Below, piece by piece: positions 34,156-44,006 of a stretch of DNA of 64,000 bases. Positions within the stretch are counted from its first letter, which is position 1, and each line of letters begins with the position of its first letter. The position numbers were made by a program, and so were the translations under genes. Location: the NCBI RefSeq assembly GCF_024398035.1, contig NZ_CP073748.1:843501-907500 (forward strand), written 5' to 3'. Origin of the DNA: Kordiimonas sp. SCSIO 12603. Lineage in GTDB: Bacteria > Pseudomonadota > Alphaproteobacteria > Sphingomonadales > Kordiimonadaceae. The notes beneath the pieces were generated by a model. The model worked only from the letters and a program-made list of their open reading frames with translations, searched no databases and was not told the origin of the DNA.

Positions 34156-35163
34156 ATGAGTGATACTGGTGCTGCACGCCTGAATGAGCTGTGGAAACGT
34201 GGTACAGAGTTTTTAGGTAGCGAGTATGCGATCTTGGGCGGCGCGATGACATGGGTGTCAGAGCGTAATCTGGTTTCTGCTATTTCCAACGCTGGTGGCT
34301 TTGGTGTTATCGCTTGCGGTGGTATGGATACAGATCTTCTCGCAAAAGAAATTGCTGCAACACGTGAGCTGACAGACAAACCATTCGGTGTGAACCTGAT
34401 CACACTTCATCCCGATCTGGATAACCTTATTGCGGTATGCCGCGAACAGAATGTGAGCCACGTTGTACTTGCAGGTGGTTTGCCAAGCGGTGGCGCAATT
34501 TCAGCTATTAAAGATTTTGGTGCAAAGCTGATGTGTTTTGCACCAACCGCAACGCTTGCGAAGAAGCTTGTACGTTCTGGCTCTGATGCCATCGTTATTG
34601 AAGGTAATGAAGCGGGTGGCCATATTGGCCCTGTTTCTACCAGCGTTCTAGCGCAAGAAATTCTGCCTGTTGTCCAGAATGTACCTGTGTTTGTAGCAGG
34701 TGGTATTGGCCGTGGTGAAGTGATTGCTTCCTACCTTGAGATGGGTGCGTCTGGTGTTCAGTTAGGTACTCGCTTTGTGGTGGCTGAAGAGTGTGTGGCA
34801 CACGAAAACTTCAAGAAAGCCTTTATTTCTGCCAAAGCCCGTGACGCAGTTGCAAGTGTGCAGATTGATGAAAAATTCCCGGTAATCCCGGTACGTGCCC
34901 TTAAGAATGAGGGCACAGAACAGTTTATGGTAACTCAGCGGGAAATCGTATCGAAGTTCCATTCTGGTGAAATTGCACAGGATGATGGTCAGATGCAGAT
35001 TGAGCATTATTGGGGTGGTGCACTTCGCCGCGCTGTGGTTGACGGTGATGTGCAAACTGGTTCAGTAATGGCTGGACAAAGTGTTGGCATGGCAAAACGT
35101 GTTGAACCGACACAAAATATTATTAATGAGCTTGTAGAACAAGCCCAGAACCACTTAGGTTAA
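34156..35163 (+). CDS. NAD(P)H-dependent flavin oxidoreductase / nitronate monooxygenase family
   Basis: This 335-residue TIM-barrel FMN protein has the nitronate monooxygenase/enoyl-reductase-like landmarks: NAGGFGVIACGGM near the start, PFGVNLIT, IVIEGNEAGGHIGP (catalytic His in GGH), VFVAGGIGRGE and GASGVQLGTRFVVAEE. The substrate is not evident; some relatives oxidise alkyl nitronates and others act as quinone reductases. It sits 32 bp after lysC in the same direction. Confidence 0.88.
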   Translation: MSDTGAARLNELWKRGTEFLGSEYAILGGAMTWVSERNLVSAISNAGGFGVIACGGMDTDLLAKEIAATRELTDKPFGVNLITLHPDLDNLIAVCREQNVSHVVLAGGLPSGGAISAIKDFGAKLMCFAPTATLAKKLVRSGSDAIVIEGNEAGGHIGPVSTSVLAQEILPVVQNVPVFVAGGIGRGEVIASYLEMGASGVQLGTRFVVAEECVAHENFKKAFISAKARDAVASVQIDEKFPVIPVRALKNEGTEQFMVTQREIVSKFHSGEIAQDDGQMQIEHYWGGALRRAVVDGDVQTGSVMAGQSVGMAKRVEPTQNIINELVEQAQNHLG

Positions 35164-35225
35164 GGCCACCGTTTTAACCTTGAACGTACGTTCGCTTAAT
35201 TTGAACTTTAGAAAAGGGGGTCTGC

Positions 35226-37487
35226 TTGACTGACCATGTAAGTCAGCCAAGATTGCTTTTGAGACGTTTGCACAGCGTGATGGCAAGCGGCGGTAAAGCA
35301 CAAGACAAACTTGACCGAGTTGTTCGGGTGATTGCCCAGAATATGGTGGCAGAGGTATGTTCAATATACCTCTCACGTGCAGGTGGTATCCTTGAGCTTT
35401 TCGCAACAGAGGGCCTTAAGGAAGAAGCGGTCCACCAAACACGTCTCCGGGTTGGCGAAGGCCTTGTAGGCCTTGTGGCTGAACGCGGCTTACCACTTAA
35501 TCTATCAGAAGCACCGCAACACCCGCGCTTTGTGTATCGTGCTGAAACCGGTGAGGATATCTACCACAGCTTCCTTGGTGTGCCAGTATTGCGAGCTGGT
35601 AAGGTAACAGGCGTTCTTGTTGTTCAGAATGTTACACCCCGAAAATACCGCCCAGAGGAAGTAGAAGCCCTGCAAACCATTTCTATGGTGCTCGCGGAGC
35701 TGGTAACTTCAGGTGAACTTGTTGACCAAGAAGAATTAGCAGAAGATGCTACCGATACAGGTGAGCCCGTAAGGCTGGACGGTATGGTGATGGCGTCTGG
35801 TGTTGGCGCTGGTATTGCCGTCTTCCACCAGCCACAGGTGAAAATCACCAAAACGGTTGCTGATGATGTGGATGAAGAACGTGTTCGGCTTGAAGATGCA
35901 CTTGGCGCTATGCGCTTGCAGCTTGAAGAAATGATCCAGCATCCAGATCTCGCCCATGGCGGTGAACACCGAGAGGTTTTAGAAACCTACCGTATGTTTG
36001 CCTATGATCAGGGCTGGCAGGATAAAATGCATGCGGCCGTGCAGTCTGGTCTAACAGCGGAAGCCGCTGTGAATAAAATCCAGCAGGAAAACCGTGCTCG
36101 CATGGCAAAAATCCCTGATCCATATATCAGGGAACGGATTGCTGATTTTGATGATCTCGCGACACGATTGATCCGCATTATTCAAGGTGATGAAAGTAAC
36201 TACCGTACACAGTTAACTGAGGATTCGGTTCTAATCGCCAGGAACGTTGGTCCCGCCGAATTGATGGACTATGACCAGCAGTATCTGAAAGCTATTGTGC
36301 TTGAGGAAGGTTCAGTTACAGCACATGTAACGATTATTGCACGCGCAATGGGTATCCCGGTTATTGGACGTGTTTCTGATTTGCTTACGCATGTTCAAAC
36401 TGGTGAGCATATTATTGTGGATGCCAGCAGTGCCCACGTTTATGTCCGCCCAACCGAAGATGTTATTGAAAGCTACCGTAGTAACCTTGAGATACAGGAA
36501 CAACTGTTCGCGGAATATGCTGCGGAACGAGAGCTACCTGCTGAAACGCTTGATGGTGAGCGTATTGACCTGTTTATGAATGCTGGCCTGCTTGTTGATT
36601 TGCCAAGCCTTGATAATACAGGTGCTTGCGGTATTGGCCTGTTCCGTACTGAGTTTCAGTTTATGGTTTCGCCAGCGCTGCCGAAGGTGGATGAGCAAAC
36701 TAAAATCTATAAAGCGGCACTTGATGCTGCCGGCGACAAGCCTGTTGTGTTTCGAACACTTGATATTGGCGGTGATAAGCAGGTACCGTTCCTGCCCAGA
36801 GATGAAGAAGAAAACCCTGCAATGGGCTGGCGTGCTATCCGAATTGCGCTTGATCGGCCTGCACTTCTCAGGTTCCAGCTTAGAGCACTTCTTTATGCTG
36901 CTGCGGGTAAAACGCTGCATGTGATGTTCCCGATGATTGCCGAGGTAGCTGAACTGAGGCGTTGTAAGGCGATTTTGAACAAAGAAATTTTACGCCTGAA
37001 GAAATTCGATAAGGAACCACCAGTTGACGTGAAGGTGGGCTGTATGCTTGAGGTTCCGTCTCTAAGTTGGCAGCTTGATATTCTTCTGCAGGAAATCGAC
37101 TTTCTTTCCATCGGTACCAATGATTTGATGCAGTTCTTCTTTGCATGCGACAGAAGCAGCCCACGGCTTGCTGACCGGTACGATCTATTGGCACCACCTG
37201 TGCTTGCTTTCCTTCATATGATTGTTCAGAGCTGTCATGAAGCCAATGTGCCGGTGACGCTTTGTGGCGAAATGGGCGGACGTCCCATTGATGCTATGGC
37301 GCTTATTGCACTCGGATTGAAGCGGCTTTCAGTATCCCCTACATCAGTAGGCCCCGTAAAGCGGATGATCCGTTCCGTTCATATGGGACAACTTAGAGAT
37401 TTCATGCTTTCCAACATTAAATCGCCAGAGCATTCGATTCGCGACTCGCTCACTCATTTCGCCAAGGATCACGGCATAAAAGTTTGA
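35226..37487 (+). CDS. ptsP: Phosphoenolpyruvate-protein phosphotransferase PtsP (EI-Ntr)
   Basis: This 753-residue enzyme I of the nitrogen phosphotransferase system takes phosphate from PEP and passes it to NPr. An N-terminal GAF domain (about 15-165, GEGLVGLVAERG) senses nitrogen metabolites. The phosphohistidine domain has SVTAHVTIIARAMGIPV with the active His, and the PEP-binding barrel has CGIGLFRTEFQFM, DIGGDKQVPFL, SIGTNDLMQ and LCGEMGG. It starts at TTG 35226, with GGGGG six bases upstream. The NPr and EIIA partners are not in the window. Confidence 0.95.
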   Translation: MTDHVSQPRLLLRRLHSVMASGGKAQDKLDRVVRVIAQNMVAEVCSIYLSRAGGILELFATEGLKEEAVHQTRLRVGEGLVGLVAERGLPLNLSEAPQHPRFVYRAETGEDIYHSFLGVPVLRAGKVTGVLVVQNVTPRKYRPEEVEALQTISMVLAELVTSGELVDQEELAEDATDTGEPVRLDGMVMASGVGAGIAVFHQPQVKITKTVADDVDEERVRLEDALGAMRLQLEEMIQHPDLAHGGEHREVLETYRMFAYDQGWQDKMHAAVQSGLTAEAAVNKIQQENRARMAKIPDPYIRERIADFDDLATRLIRIIQGDESNYRTQLTEDSVLIARNVGPAELMDYDQQYLKAIVLEEGSVTAHVTIIARAMGIPVIGRVSDLLTHVQTGEHIIVDASSAHVYVRPTEDVIESYRSNLEIQEQLFAEYAAERELPAETLDGERIDLFMNAGLLVDLPSLDNTGACGIGLFRTEFQFMVSPALPKVDEQTKIYKAALDAAGDKPVVFRTLDIGGDKQVPFLPRDEEENPAMGWRAIRIALDRPALLRFQLRALLYAAAGKTLHVMFPMIAEVAELRRCKAILNKEILRLKKFDKEPPVDVKVGCMLEVPSLSWQLDILLQEIDFLSIGTNDLMQFFFACDRSSPRLADRYDLLAPPVLAFLHMIVQSCHEANVPVTLCGEMGGRPIDAMALIALGLKRLSVSPTSVGPVKRMIRSVHMGQLRDFMLSNIKSPEHSIRDSLTHFAKDHGIKV

Positions 37488-37766
37488 AAAAGCGGTTTTT
37501 AGCCTAAAAAATCGTTTAAATTCAGCAATTTTCTATAGAATCTTAAATATATTTGACAGTTACGTAGAAATGTATTTCTTCTTTAGCGTGGCTTAAGAAA
37601 AAACCGTGATTACAACAACTAAGCCACTACCTCAGGCAATCTGACTACGGGGACCTCCGATTGTTTGTGGTTTCGATCAATTCAGGGGAGCTGATCGTAA
37701 ATTTGTTGGTACCCGGTGCAAAAGCATTGGAACTGTTGGCAAAATAGTCAACAGGGGACGGTTATT

Positions 37767-38642
37767 ATGAACTATGATAATGTATCAGTTTCTGAGTTGT
37801 TTAAAAAAGCCCGCGAAGAGCAGGGTTTAGATATTAAAGAGATCGCGTCTGATATCTGTGTGCAGTCGCATTATCTTGAAGCAATTGAAGCTGGCAAATT
37901 TGAAAAACTTCCTGAACAAACTTTCGCGTTAGGTTTCGTGAAATCTTATGCGCGTGTTTTAAAGCTTGATATAGATGATGCGGTAAACGCCTATAAAGCT
38001 GAAGTAGGTGTGGAAGAAATTAAGCCAATTGTTACTAACCACTCTCCAGCCACTACAAAAACACCTGTTAAAACTGGTTTGCCATCATGGCTTTCACCGG
38101 TAGCCGGGCTCGTCGGTGCAGCTGGTGTTTGGGTTTGGATGAGCGGCGGTATGGTAACACTTTCATATTCTGAAGCCTATGAAACTAGCGTTGAAGAGGC
38201 TCAGCTGGCTGCCGTTACTGCACAACTTGAAAAATCTCCGATTGAAAGTGTGGCTGCTGAGGCGAAAGCTGCCAAGTTTGTTGAGCCACCTGTTGATTTG
38301 CATGATACCCTTGCGGTGGAAACGCTAACATCATCTGCTACATCCCTTTTTCTTCCTGCTGCTCATGCTGATGAAGCACCAGAAGTTAAAGGTATGAACA
38401 AACAAATCCTTCTGGAAGCAGTTGAAGATAGTTGGGTACGTATCGGTAATCCTGATGGGACAGAAGTATGGTCTGGTATCTTGCGTCAGGGACAAACCTT
38501 TCGTCCGGAAACCGGTGATGTCATGCTTTTGTCTACGAGCAATGCTGGTGGTATCAAGCTTTCCGTTCGCGGTGAAACATCTGAATTGCTTGGTTCGCGC
38601 GGTGCTATAGTCAGCGAAATGCGTCTTAATCTTTCTGAATAA
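37767..38642 (+). CDS. RodZ-like helix-turn-helix membrane protein
   Basis: This 291-residue bitopic protein has an N-terminal Cro-type HTH domain (about 7-75, LFKKAREEQGLDIKEIA, HYLEAIEAGKFEKLPEQTFA), one membrane helix (about 110-128, WLSPVAGLVGAAGVWVWM), a flexible Ala/Glu-rich periplasmic linker and a C-terminal DUF4115 beta-domain (WVRIGNPDGTEVWSGIL). This is the RodZ architecture, linking MreB to the cell-wall machinery. GGGGACGG precedes ATG 37767. It is just before ispG, as is common in proteobacteria. The 279-bp gap upstream holds a GTGGCTTA / TAAGCCAC inverted repeat (37588-37627) but no clear promoter. Confidence 0.88.
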   Translation: MNYDNVSVSELFKKAREEQGLDIKEIASDICVQSHYLEAIEAGKFEKLPEQTFALGFVKSYARVLKLDIDDAVNAYKAEVGVEEIKPIVTNHSPATTKTPVKTGLPSWLSPVAGLVGAAGVWVWMSGGMVTLSYSEAYETSVEEAQLAAVTAQLEKSPIESVAAEAKAAKFVEPPVDLHDTLAVETLTSSATSLFLPAAHADEAPEVKGMNKQILLEAVEDSWVRIGNPDGTEVWSGILRQGQTFRPETGDVMLLSTSNAGGIKLSVRGETSELLGSRGAIVSEMRLNLSE

Positions 38643-38786
38643 ATTAAGAATGGCGGAGTCTTTTCGCCATATCTCCCTTTAAAATTTGATCAAAAAATAC
38701 TCGGCGGATGGATTCCTTCCTTCCGCTTGTGGCGTTTCTCCTTTATAAGCCTCATAAACATGGCAGAACTGTAAGGATTAAACGCA

Positions 38787-39899
38787 ATGAGCGTGCGCCC
38801 GTGGAGAGATGTAATCAGAAGAAAATCCCGCCAGATTATGGTTGGGAATGTACCTGTTGGTGGGGATGCTCCCATTACAGTACAAACGATGACAAACACT
38901 CTAACCTCAGATGCCAACGCGACCCTTAATCAGATCAGACAGGCTGAAGAAGCTGGTGTGGATATTGTTCGGGTTTCTTGCCCGGATGAAGCTTCAACCG
39001 CTGCGATGCCAACGATCTGTCGGGAGGCGAAAGTGCCAGTGGTGGCGGATATCCATTTCCATTATAAGCGTGCCTTAGAAGCTGCAGACGCTGGTGCAGC
39101 ATGCTTACGCATTAATCCTGGTAATATCGGTTCCGAAGAGCGTGTGAAAGAAGTGGTGCGTGCGGCTAAGGCCAATGGCTGTTCTATGCGCATTGGCGTG
39201 AACGCTGGCTCCTTGGAAAAACACTTGCTTGAAAAATATGCGGAGCCATGCCCCGAAGCGCTTGTAGAAAGCGCTTTAGAACATGCCCGTATTCTTGAAG
39301 ATAATGATTTCTTTGATTTCAAAATCAGTGTGAAAGCATCTGATGTATTTCTTGCGGTGGCTGCATACCATGGCCTTGCAGACGCATGTGATTACCCGCT
39401 TCACTTAGGTATTACCGAAGCTGGTGCGCTTCGTGGTGGTACCGTGAAATCATCCATCGGGCTTGGTTCACTTCTTTGGGCCGGTATTGGTGATACCATC
39501 CGAGTATCGCTATCCGCTGATCCTGTTGAGGAAGTGAAAGTTGGTTTTGAACTTCTGAAATCTCTCGGACTAAGGCACCGCGGTGTGCAGATTGTATCTT
39601 GCCCATCCTGTGCACGTCAGGCTTTCCCTGTGATTAAAACCGTTGAAGTACTTGAGGAGCGCCTCAGCCATATTCATACACCAATGAGTCTTTCGATTAT
39701 TGGCTGTGTGGTAAATGGGCCAGGTGAAGCGCGCGAGACGGATATTGGTCTGACCGGTGGCGGCAACGGGAACCATATGGTGTATCTGTCTGGAGTGACA
39801 GATCATAAAATCACCGATGATAAACTCGTGGATCATATTGTTGAGCTTGTAGAAGAAAAAGCAGCACAGATTGATGCTGCAGCTGAAGCCAACTCTTAG
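38787..39899 (+). CDS. ispG: 4-hydroxy-3-methylbut-2-en-1-yl diphosphate synthase IspG
   Basis: This 370-residue [4Fe-4S] enzyme makes HMBPP in the MEP isoprenoid pathway. The cluster ligands are visible in [10 protein letters not shown] and [11 protein letters not shown], and the TIM-barrel half has [17 protein letters not shown] and [13 protein letters not shown]. The length is right for the flavodoxin-dependent bacterial form. It lies 6 bp before the reading frame leading to hisS and is probably cotranscribed with rodZ-like and hisS. Confidence 0.97.
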   Translation: MSVRPWRDVIRRKSRQIMVGNVPVGGDAPITVQTMTNTLTSDANATLNQIRQAEEAGVDIVRVSCPDEASTAAMPTICREAKVPVVADIHFHYKRALEAADAGAACLRINPGNIGSEERVKEVVRAAKANGCSMRIGVNAGSLEKHLLEKYAEPCPEALVESALEHARILEDNDFFDFKISVKASDVFLAVAAYHGLADACDYPLHLGITEAGALRGGTVKSSIGLGSLLWAGIGDTIRVSLSADPVEEVKVGFELLKSLGLRHRGVQIVSCPSCARQAFPVIKTVEVLEERLSHIHTPMSLSIIGCVVNGPGEARETDIGLTGGGNGNHMVYLSGVTDHKITDDKLVDHIVELVEEKAAQIDAAAEANS

Positions 39900-39920
39900 C
39901 TATTTTTGAAGGAATTGACA

Positions 39921-41162
39921 GTGTCCAAGCTGCAACCAGCGCGGGGTACCCGTGATATTTATGGTGAAGACGCCAGAAACATGACTGCTGTGGTGGATAC
40001 CTTCCGCCGTGTGGCAGGTACATATGGCTTTGAAGAACTGGCGACACCTATTTTTGAATTTACCGAGGTTTACAAACGCCCTCTTGGTGAAGCGTCTGAT
40101 ATCGTTTCGAAAGAGATGTACACGTTTGAAGATCGTGGCGGTGAAGAAGTAACATTGCGCCCTGAATTTACAGCAGGTGTTTGTCGCGCTTTTATCTCAA
40201 ACGGTATGCAGCAGAAACTGCCGTGCCGTTTGATGAGCCACGGCCCGGCATTCCGGTATGAGCGTCCGCAAAAGGGGCGTTACCGCCAGTTCCACCAAAT
40301 CAATGCAGAGCTTCTTGGTCAGGATAGCCCGGAAGCAGACATTGATATGATTGCTATGGCTTGGCGCTTGTTAAAAGATTTAGGTCTTGGCGATAAAGTA
40401 GTGCTGCACCTTAATACACTGGGCGATAAAGAAAGCCGCGCTGATTACCGTGCTGCACTTGTGGCTTATTTCGAAGGCCATAAAGATAAGCTTTCTGAAG
40501 ACAGTTTGCGCCGACTTGAAAGCAACCCGCTTCGTATCCTCGATAGTAAGGACGAGAGCGATAAGGAAGTGGTGGCGAACGCGCCAAAGCTTTCTGAACA
40601 TTTGAACGAAGCATCAAGCGCTTTCTTTGAAACAGTTAAGAAGGGCCTGGAAGCTGTTGGTGTGCCGTATATTCATGATGAACGTCTTGTGCGCGGCATG
40701 GATTATTACTGTCACACTGCATTTGAGTTCGTGACAACTGAACTGGGTGCTCAAGGCACTGTTCTTGGTGGTGGCCGTTACGATGGCCTTATCGAACAAC
40801 TGGGCGGCCCTGCAGTTGCTGGCGTAGGCTGGGCAGGCGGTATTGAACGCCTTGCAATGCTTTCGGAAGCTGGTGGTGCACCTGCACGCCCTGTGGTGAT
40901 AATGCCGATGGGCGAAGCTGGAACTATGAAAGGCCTCGAAGTTGCGGAAACACTCCGTACTGAGGGTTTTGTGGTAACGGCTGACCGTTCTGGCAATATG
41001 AAAAAACGTATGAACCGGGCTGATAAAGCGAATGCTGCTTTTGCTGTGATCATTGGTGACAATGAAGTGGAGCAAGGTGTGGTAACGCTGAAACGTCTGG
41101 ACAGTGGTGAGCAGTCAGAAGTGACTTTTGCTGATCTCGCTACTGCTATCAAAACTAATTAA
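39921..41162 (+). CDS. hisS: Histidyl-tRNA synthetase
   Basis: This 413-residue class II synthetase charges tRNA-His. It starts MSKLQPARGTRDIYGEDA and has motif 2 (FRYERPQKGRYRQFHQ), the His-specific LVRGMDYYCHTAFEF and GGGRYDGL, and a C-terminal anticodon-binding domain. The GTG at 39921 is used, since AAGGA lies eight bases upstream and the family begins there; an in-frame TTG five codons before is less likely. Confidence 0.96.
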   Translation: MSKLQPARGTRDIYGEDARNMTAVVDTFRRVAGTYGFEELATPIFEFTEVYKRPLGEASDIVSKEMYTFEDRGGEEVTLRPEFTAGVCRAFISNGMQQKLPCRLMSHGPAFRYERPQKGRYRQFHQINAELLGQDSPEADIDMIAMAWRLLKDLGLGDKVVLHLNTLGDKESRADYRAALVAYFEGHKDKLSEDSLRRLESNPLRILDSKDESDKEVVANAPKLSEHLNEASSAFFETVKKGLEAVGVPYIHDERLVRGMDYYCHTAFEFVTTELGAQGTVLGGGRYDGLIEQLGGPAVAGVGWAGGIERLAMLSEAGGAPARPVVIMPMGEAGTMKGLEVAETLRTEGFVVTADRSGNMKKRMNRADKANAAFAVIIGDNEVEQGVVTLKRLDSGEQSEVTFADLATAIKTN

Positions 41163-41177
41163 AGGAGCGTTCTACCC

Positions 41178-42257
41178 GTGATTACTGATGAACGTATTGC
41201 GCAGCTTCTGGACCGTTATAGCTACCTTGAGCATTCGCTCGGTACACCAGATGAGTTCTCGAACGAAGAATTCGTGAAGCTGAGCAAAGAATATTCCGAC
41301 CTTGGCCCAATTGTTGAGGCAGCGAAGGCGCTTCGTGATGGGCGCCAGGAAATGGTTGATCTGGCTGAAATGATGGAATCTGGCGATGATCCTGAAATGA
41401 AGGAACTTGCTCAAGAAGAATTCCATGATTTGAAAGAACGTCTGCCAGAAATGGACCGTGAGCTTTCAATCGCGTTGCTTCCAAAAGATGCTGCTGATGA
41501 ACGCTCGGCTATTGTTGAAATCCGCGCCGGTACAGGTGGTGATGAAGCAGCCCTTTTCGCGGGTGATCTTTACCGTATGTATGAAGGCTATGCGGCTTCA
41601 AATGGCTGGAAGGTGGAAATGATTTCATCTTCTGCGTCTGAAGTGGGTGGTTTCAAAGAAGTGGTTGCTAACGTAACAGGCCAGGGCGTGTTCGCGCGTC
41701 TGAAGTTTGAATCTGGAGTTCACCGTGTGCAGCGTGTACCGTCAACGGAATCCGGTGGCCGTATTCATACAAGCGCTGCAACAGTGGCGGTTCTTCCAGA
41801 AGCAGAAGAAGTAGACCTTGATATCAAACAGGAAGATTTCCGTATTGATACGATGCGTGCATCGGGCTCTGGTGGACAGCACGTAAACACTACAGATTCT
41901 GCCGTGCGTATTACTCACATCCCAACGGGTATCATGGTGGTGCAAAGCGAGAAATCACAGCACAAAAACCGTGATAAAGCCATGAAGATTATGATGGCAC
42001 GTCTTTATGAAGTTGAGCGTGAGAAGCTACATGCAGAACGTTCTGAAGACCGTAAATCACAAGTTGGTTCCGGGGATCGTTCTGAACGTATCCGCACCTA
42101 CAATTTCCCGCAGGGCCGTGTGACAGATCACCGTATTGGTCTCACACTCCATAAACTGGATCAAGTTCTGGCGGGTGATGGTCTTTCTGAAGTGGTGGAA
42201 GCACTTATTTCTGAAGATCAGGCGGAACGTCTATCAGCTATGGAAAACGGTTTCTAA
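41178..42257 (+). CDS. prfA: Peptide chain release factor 1
   Basis: This 359-residue factor ends translation at UAA and UAG. The catalytic loop GSGGQHVN and the class motif [20 protein letters not shown] are clear; a PxT-type codon recognition loop lies in the middle domain. It starts at a GTG with AAAGGAG upstream. Its stop overlaps the ATG of prmC (TAATG), so the factor and its own methyltransferase are coupled. Confidence 0.97.
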   Translation: MITDERIAQLLDRYSYLEHSLGTPDEFSNEEFVKLSKEYSDLGPIVEAAKALRDGRQEMVDLAEMMESGDDPEMKELAQEEFHDLKERLPEMDRELSIALLPKDAADERSAIVEIRAGTGGDEAALFAGDLYRMYEGYAASNGWKVEMISSSASEVGGFKEVVANVTGQGVFARLKFESGVHRVQRVPSTESGGRIHTSAATVAVLPEAEEVDLDIKQEDFRIDTMRASGSGGQHVNTTDSAVRITHIPTGIMVVQSEKSQHKNRDKAMKIMMARLYEVEREKLHAERSEDRKSQVGSGDRSERIRTYNFPQGRVTDHRIGLTLHKLDQVLAGDGLSEVVEALISEDQAERLSAMENGF

Positions 42258-43111
42258 TGACTGTTTCCTACACGCCGCTTGCCCTTGTAAAGCAGGCGGC
42301 GAATATTCTCACAAACAGTGAAACGGCACGCCTTGACGCTGAATATCTCATGGCCGATGTGCTGCAGTGTAAGCGCATGGAGCTACCACTGAAGACTGGT
42401 GATCTTACCGTTGTTGAGGCGACAAAATTTGCGGGCTATCTTGAGCGCAGAAAAGCTGGGGAACCAGTAGCGCATATTCTTGGTGTTCAGGAATTCTGGA
42501 GCCTTGAGTTTAAAGTAACACCAGCCACACTTATCCCTCGGCCAGATACGGAAACTCTTGTAGAGGTAACTCTTAAGCATCTTTCTGCACAAAGTAAGGG
42601 CACCATTCTGGATATGGGTACAGGAAGTGGCTGTATTCTTTTGAGCTTGCTTTCTGAGCTCCCAGCATATCAAGGGATTGGGATTGACCGATCACCAGAT
42701 GCTTTAGCCGTTGCATCAGAAAATACTCAAAACCTGGGGTTCTCTGAACGAACTGCTTTTTTGGAAAGTGATTGGTTTTCAAATGTTGAAACGCCTGTTG
42801 GCGGCTTTGCAGCGATCGTTTCCAACCCTCCTTATATCCCAAGTGCGGATATTGATGGTTTGATGCAGGACGTACGCGATTTTGAACCGCTTTCTGCTCT
42901 TGATGGCGGTGAAGATGGTCTCAATCCATATCCTGTTATTGCTGAAGGTGCTTTGGAACGTTTGAGGTCTGGTGGTTTATTAGCTGTGGAGCTAGGTATT
43001 CATCAGGCAGAGAGTGTTGCAGATATTTTTAGTGGTGTGGGTTTTGCGGAAATTGAGATAACCAATGATCTTGCAGGTATTGGGCGCGTAGTATCAGGGA
43101 AAAAAGTCTAG
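42257..43111 (+). CDS. prmC: Release factor glutamine methyltransferase PrmC
   Basis: This 284-residue SAM enzyme N5-methylates the Gln of the GGQ motif in release factors. It has the catalytic NPPY motif (IVSNPPYIPSADI), motif I ILDMGTGSGCILLSLL, and the N-terminal helical domain that recognises the factor. It overlaps prfA by one base and is translationally coupled to it. Confidence 0.95.
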   Translation: MTVSYTPLALVKQAANILTNSETARLDAEYLMADVLQCKRMELPLKTGDLTVVEATKFAGYLERRKAGEPVAHILGVQEFWSLEFKVTPATLIPRPDTETLVEVTLKHLSAQSKGTILDMGTGSGCILLSLLSELPAYQGIGIDRSPDALAVASENTQNLGFSERTAFLESDWFSNVETPVGGFAAIVSNPPYIPSADIDGLMQDVRDFEPLSALDGGEDGLNPYPVIAEGALERLRSGGLLAVELGIHQAESVADIFSGVGFAEIEITNDLAGIGRVVSGKKV

Positions 43112-43128
43112 ATTCTGGAATTTCTTTC

Positions 43129-43157
43129 TTGGAAAGCCAGAAAAGAGACGCTAATGT
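43129..43157 (+). promoter_or_regulatory. Candidate promoter before a structured intergenic segment
   Basis: -35 TTGGAA (43129-43134), a 17-nt spacer and -10 TAATGT (43152-43157), overlapping a TATAAA. Transcription would begin at about 43163, at the foot of the first stem of the next feature. Confidence 0.45.
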
Positions 43158-43161
43158 ATAA

Positions 43162-43256
43162 ATGTCTTCGAGGAAACCAGCTCGTTAACAGGTTCCGAAG
43201 ACATACTCCGAACATTATCGAATTTCGATCTCGGAAACGGGCAGGTGAATTCTGCC
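43162..43256 (+). ncRNA. Structured leader or small RNA candidate upstream of the DUF4167 gene
   Basis: Three stem-loops follow one another: ATGTCTTCG..CGAAGACAT (43162-43204, extended inward by GG-AACC pairs); ATCGAA-T-TTCGAT (43217-43229) inside CCGA..TCGG; and GGCAG..CTGCC (43240-43256). There is no T-run, so these are not plain terminators. The DUF4167 start codon is 37 bp further. It may be a cis-acting leader or a separate RNA; no Rfam class is recognised. Confidence 0.45.
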
Positions 43257-43292
43257 ATGAAATAAATCAGACACTGTTGGTATTTAATCCAT

Positions 43293-43946
43293 ATGAAACA
43301 GGCACAGAACCCGCGCAATAAATCGCGTGGACGTCCAGCCCCTCGTAAAGGCGGCGGAAGAAGTAATAATAGTAGTAACCAGGGTAATCGTTCTGATAAC
43401 CGCCCTCGTGGTAACCCTAAGCAGCTGCTTGAAAAGTATAAAACTCAGGCGCGTGATGCTTTGCAATCAGGTGATCGCATTGAGGCTGAAAAGTGGTTCC
43501 AGTATGCAGATCACTATCAGCGTGTGTTGAATGACATGCAGGCGAACCGTGCTGAACGCGATGAAGAACGTGGTCGTCGTGGTCGTGGTCGCCGTAACCG
43601 GCCTGATGAAGCGGAAACAGCTGAAGTATCTGAAGAAGCGGCGGGTGAAGAAACAGTAACTGAAGAAGCGGCGGTTGATCCTGCTGAATCAGAACAACCT
43701 GTTGAAGTTCATCCTGAACTTGATTTAGCTGCCGAAACTGCCGTTGCTGAAGACAAGCCAAAACGCCGTACGCGCAAGCCTAGAGCAGAAGGTGATGAAA
43801 CATCTGAACCTAAGCGCCGTGGTCGTAAACCACGTGAGGCAGCTGAGGGTGAAGGTGAAGCACCAAAGCGGCGTGGTCGCAAGCCAAAGGCTGTGAAGGA
43901 AGCAGAAGAAGCTGCCTCAGCGCCTGAAGGTGATGAAGCAGCATAA
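43293..43946 (+). CDS. DUF4167 protein with C-terminal AT-hook repeats
   Basis: This 217-residue protein has a basic Arg/Gly/Asn N-terminus (about 1-45) and the DUF4167 core (NPKQLLEKYKTQARDALQSG, then WFQYADHYQRVLNDM, to about 90). An acidic Ala/Glu middle follows, then a tail with TRKPR and three RGRKP AT-hook-like motifs. DUF4167 is restricted to alphaproteobacteria and of unknown function; the basic ends suggest nucleic-acid binding. The gene is in the usual alphaproteobacterial place between prmC and clpB, although here the antiporter and GNAT genes intervene. Confidence 0.85.
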   Translation: MKQAQNPRNKSRGRPAPRKGGGRSNNSSNQGNRSDNRPRGNPKQLLEKYKTQARDALQSGDRIEAEKWFQYADHYQRVLNDMQANRAERDEERGRRGRGRRNRPDEAETAEVSEEAAGEETVTEEAAVDPAESEQPVEVHPELDLAAETAVAEDKPKRRTRKPRAEGDETSEPKRRGRKPREAAEGEGEAPKRRGRKPKAVKEAEEAASAPEGDEAA

Positions 43947-43973
43947 GCTTCTGTAAATTGTTAACGCTCAAGA

Positions 43974-44001
43974 AAACGGCTGCCCTTATAGGTGGCCGTT
44001 T
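43974..44001. terminator. Hairpin between convergent DUF4167 and nhaC-like genes
   Basis: AAACGGC / GCCGTTT arms with a 13-nt loop lie in the 60-bp gap; T and A residues flank both sides modestly. Confidence 0.65.
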
Positions 44002-44006
44002 CTCGT

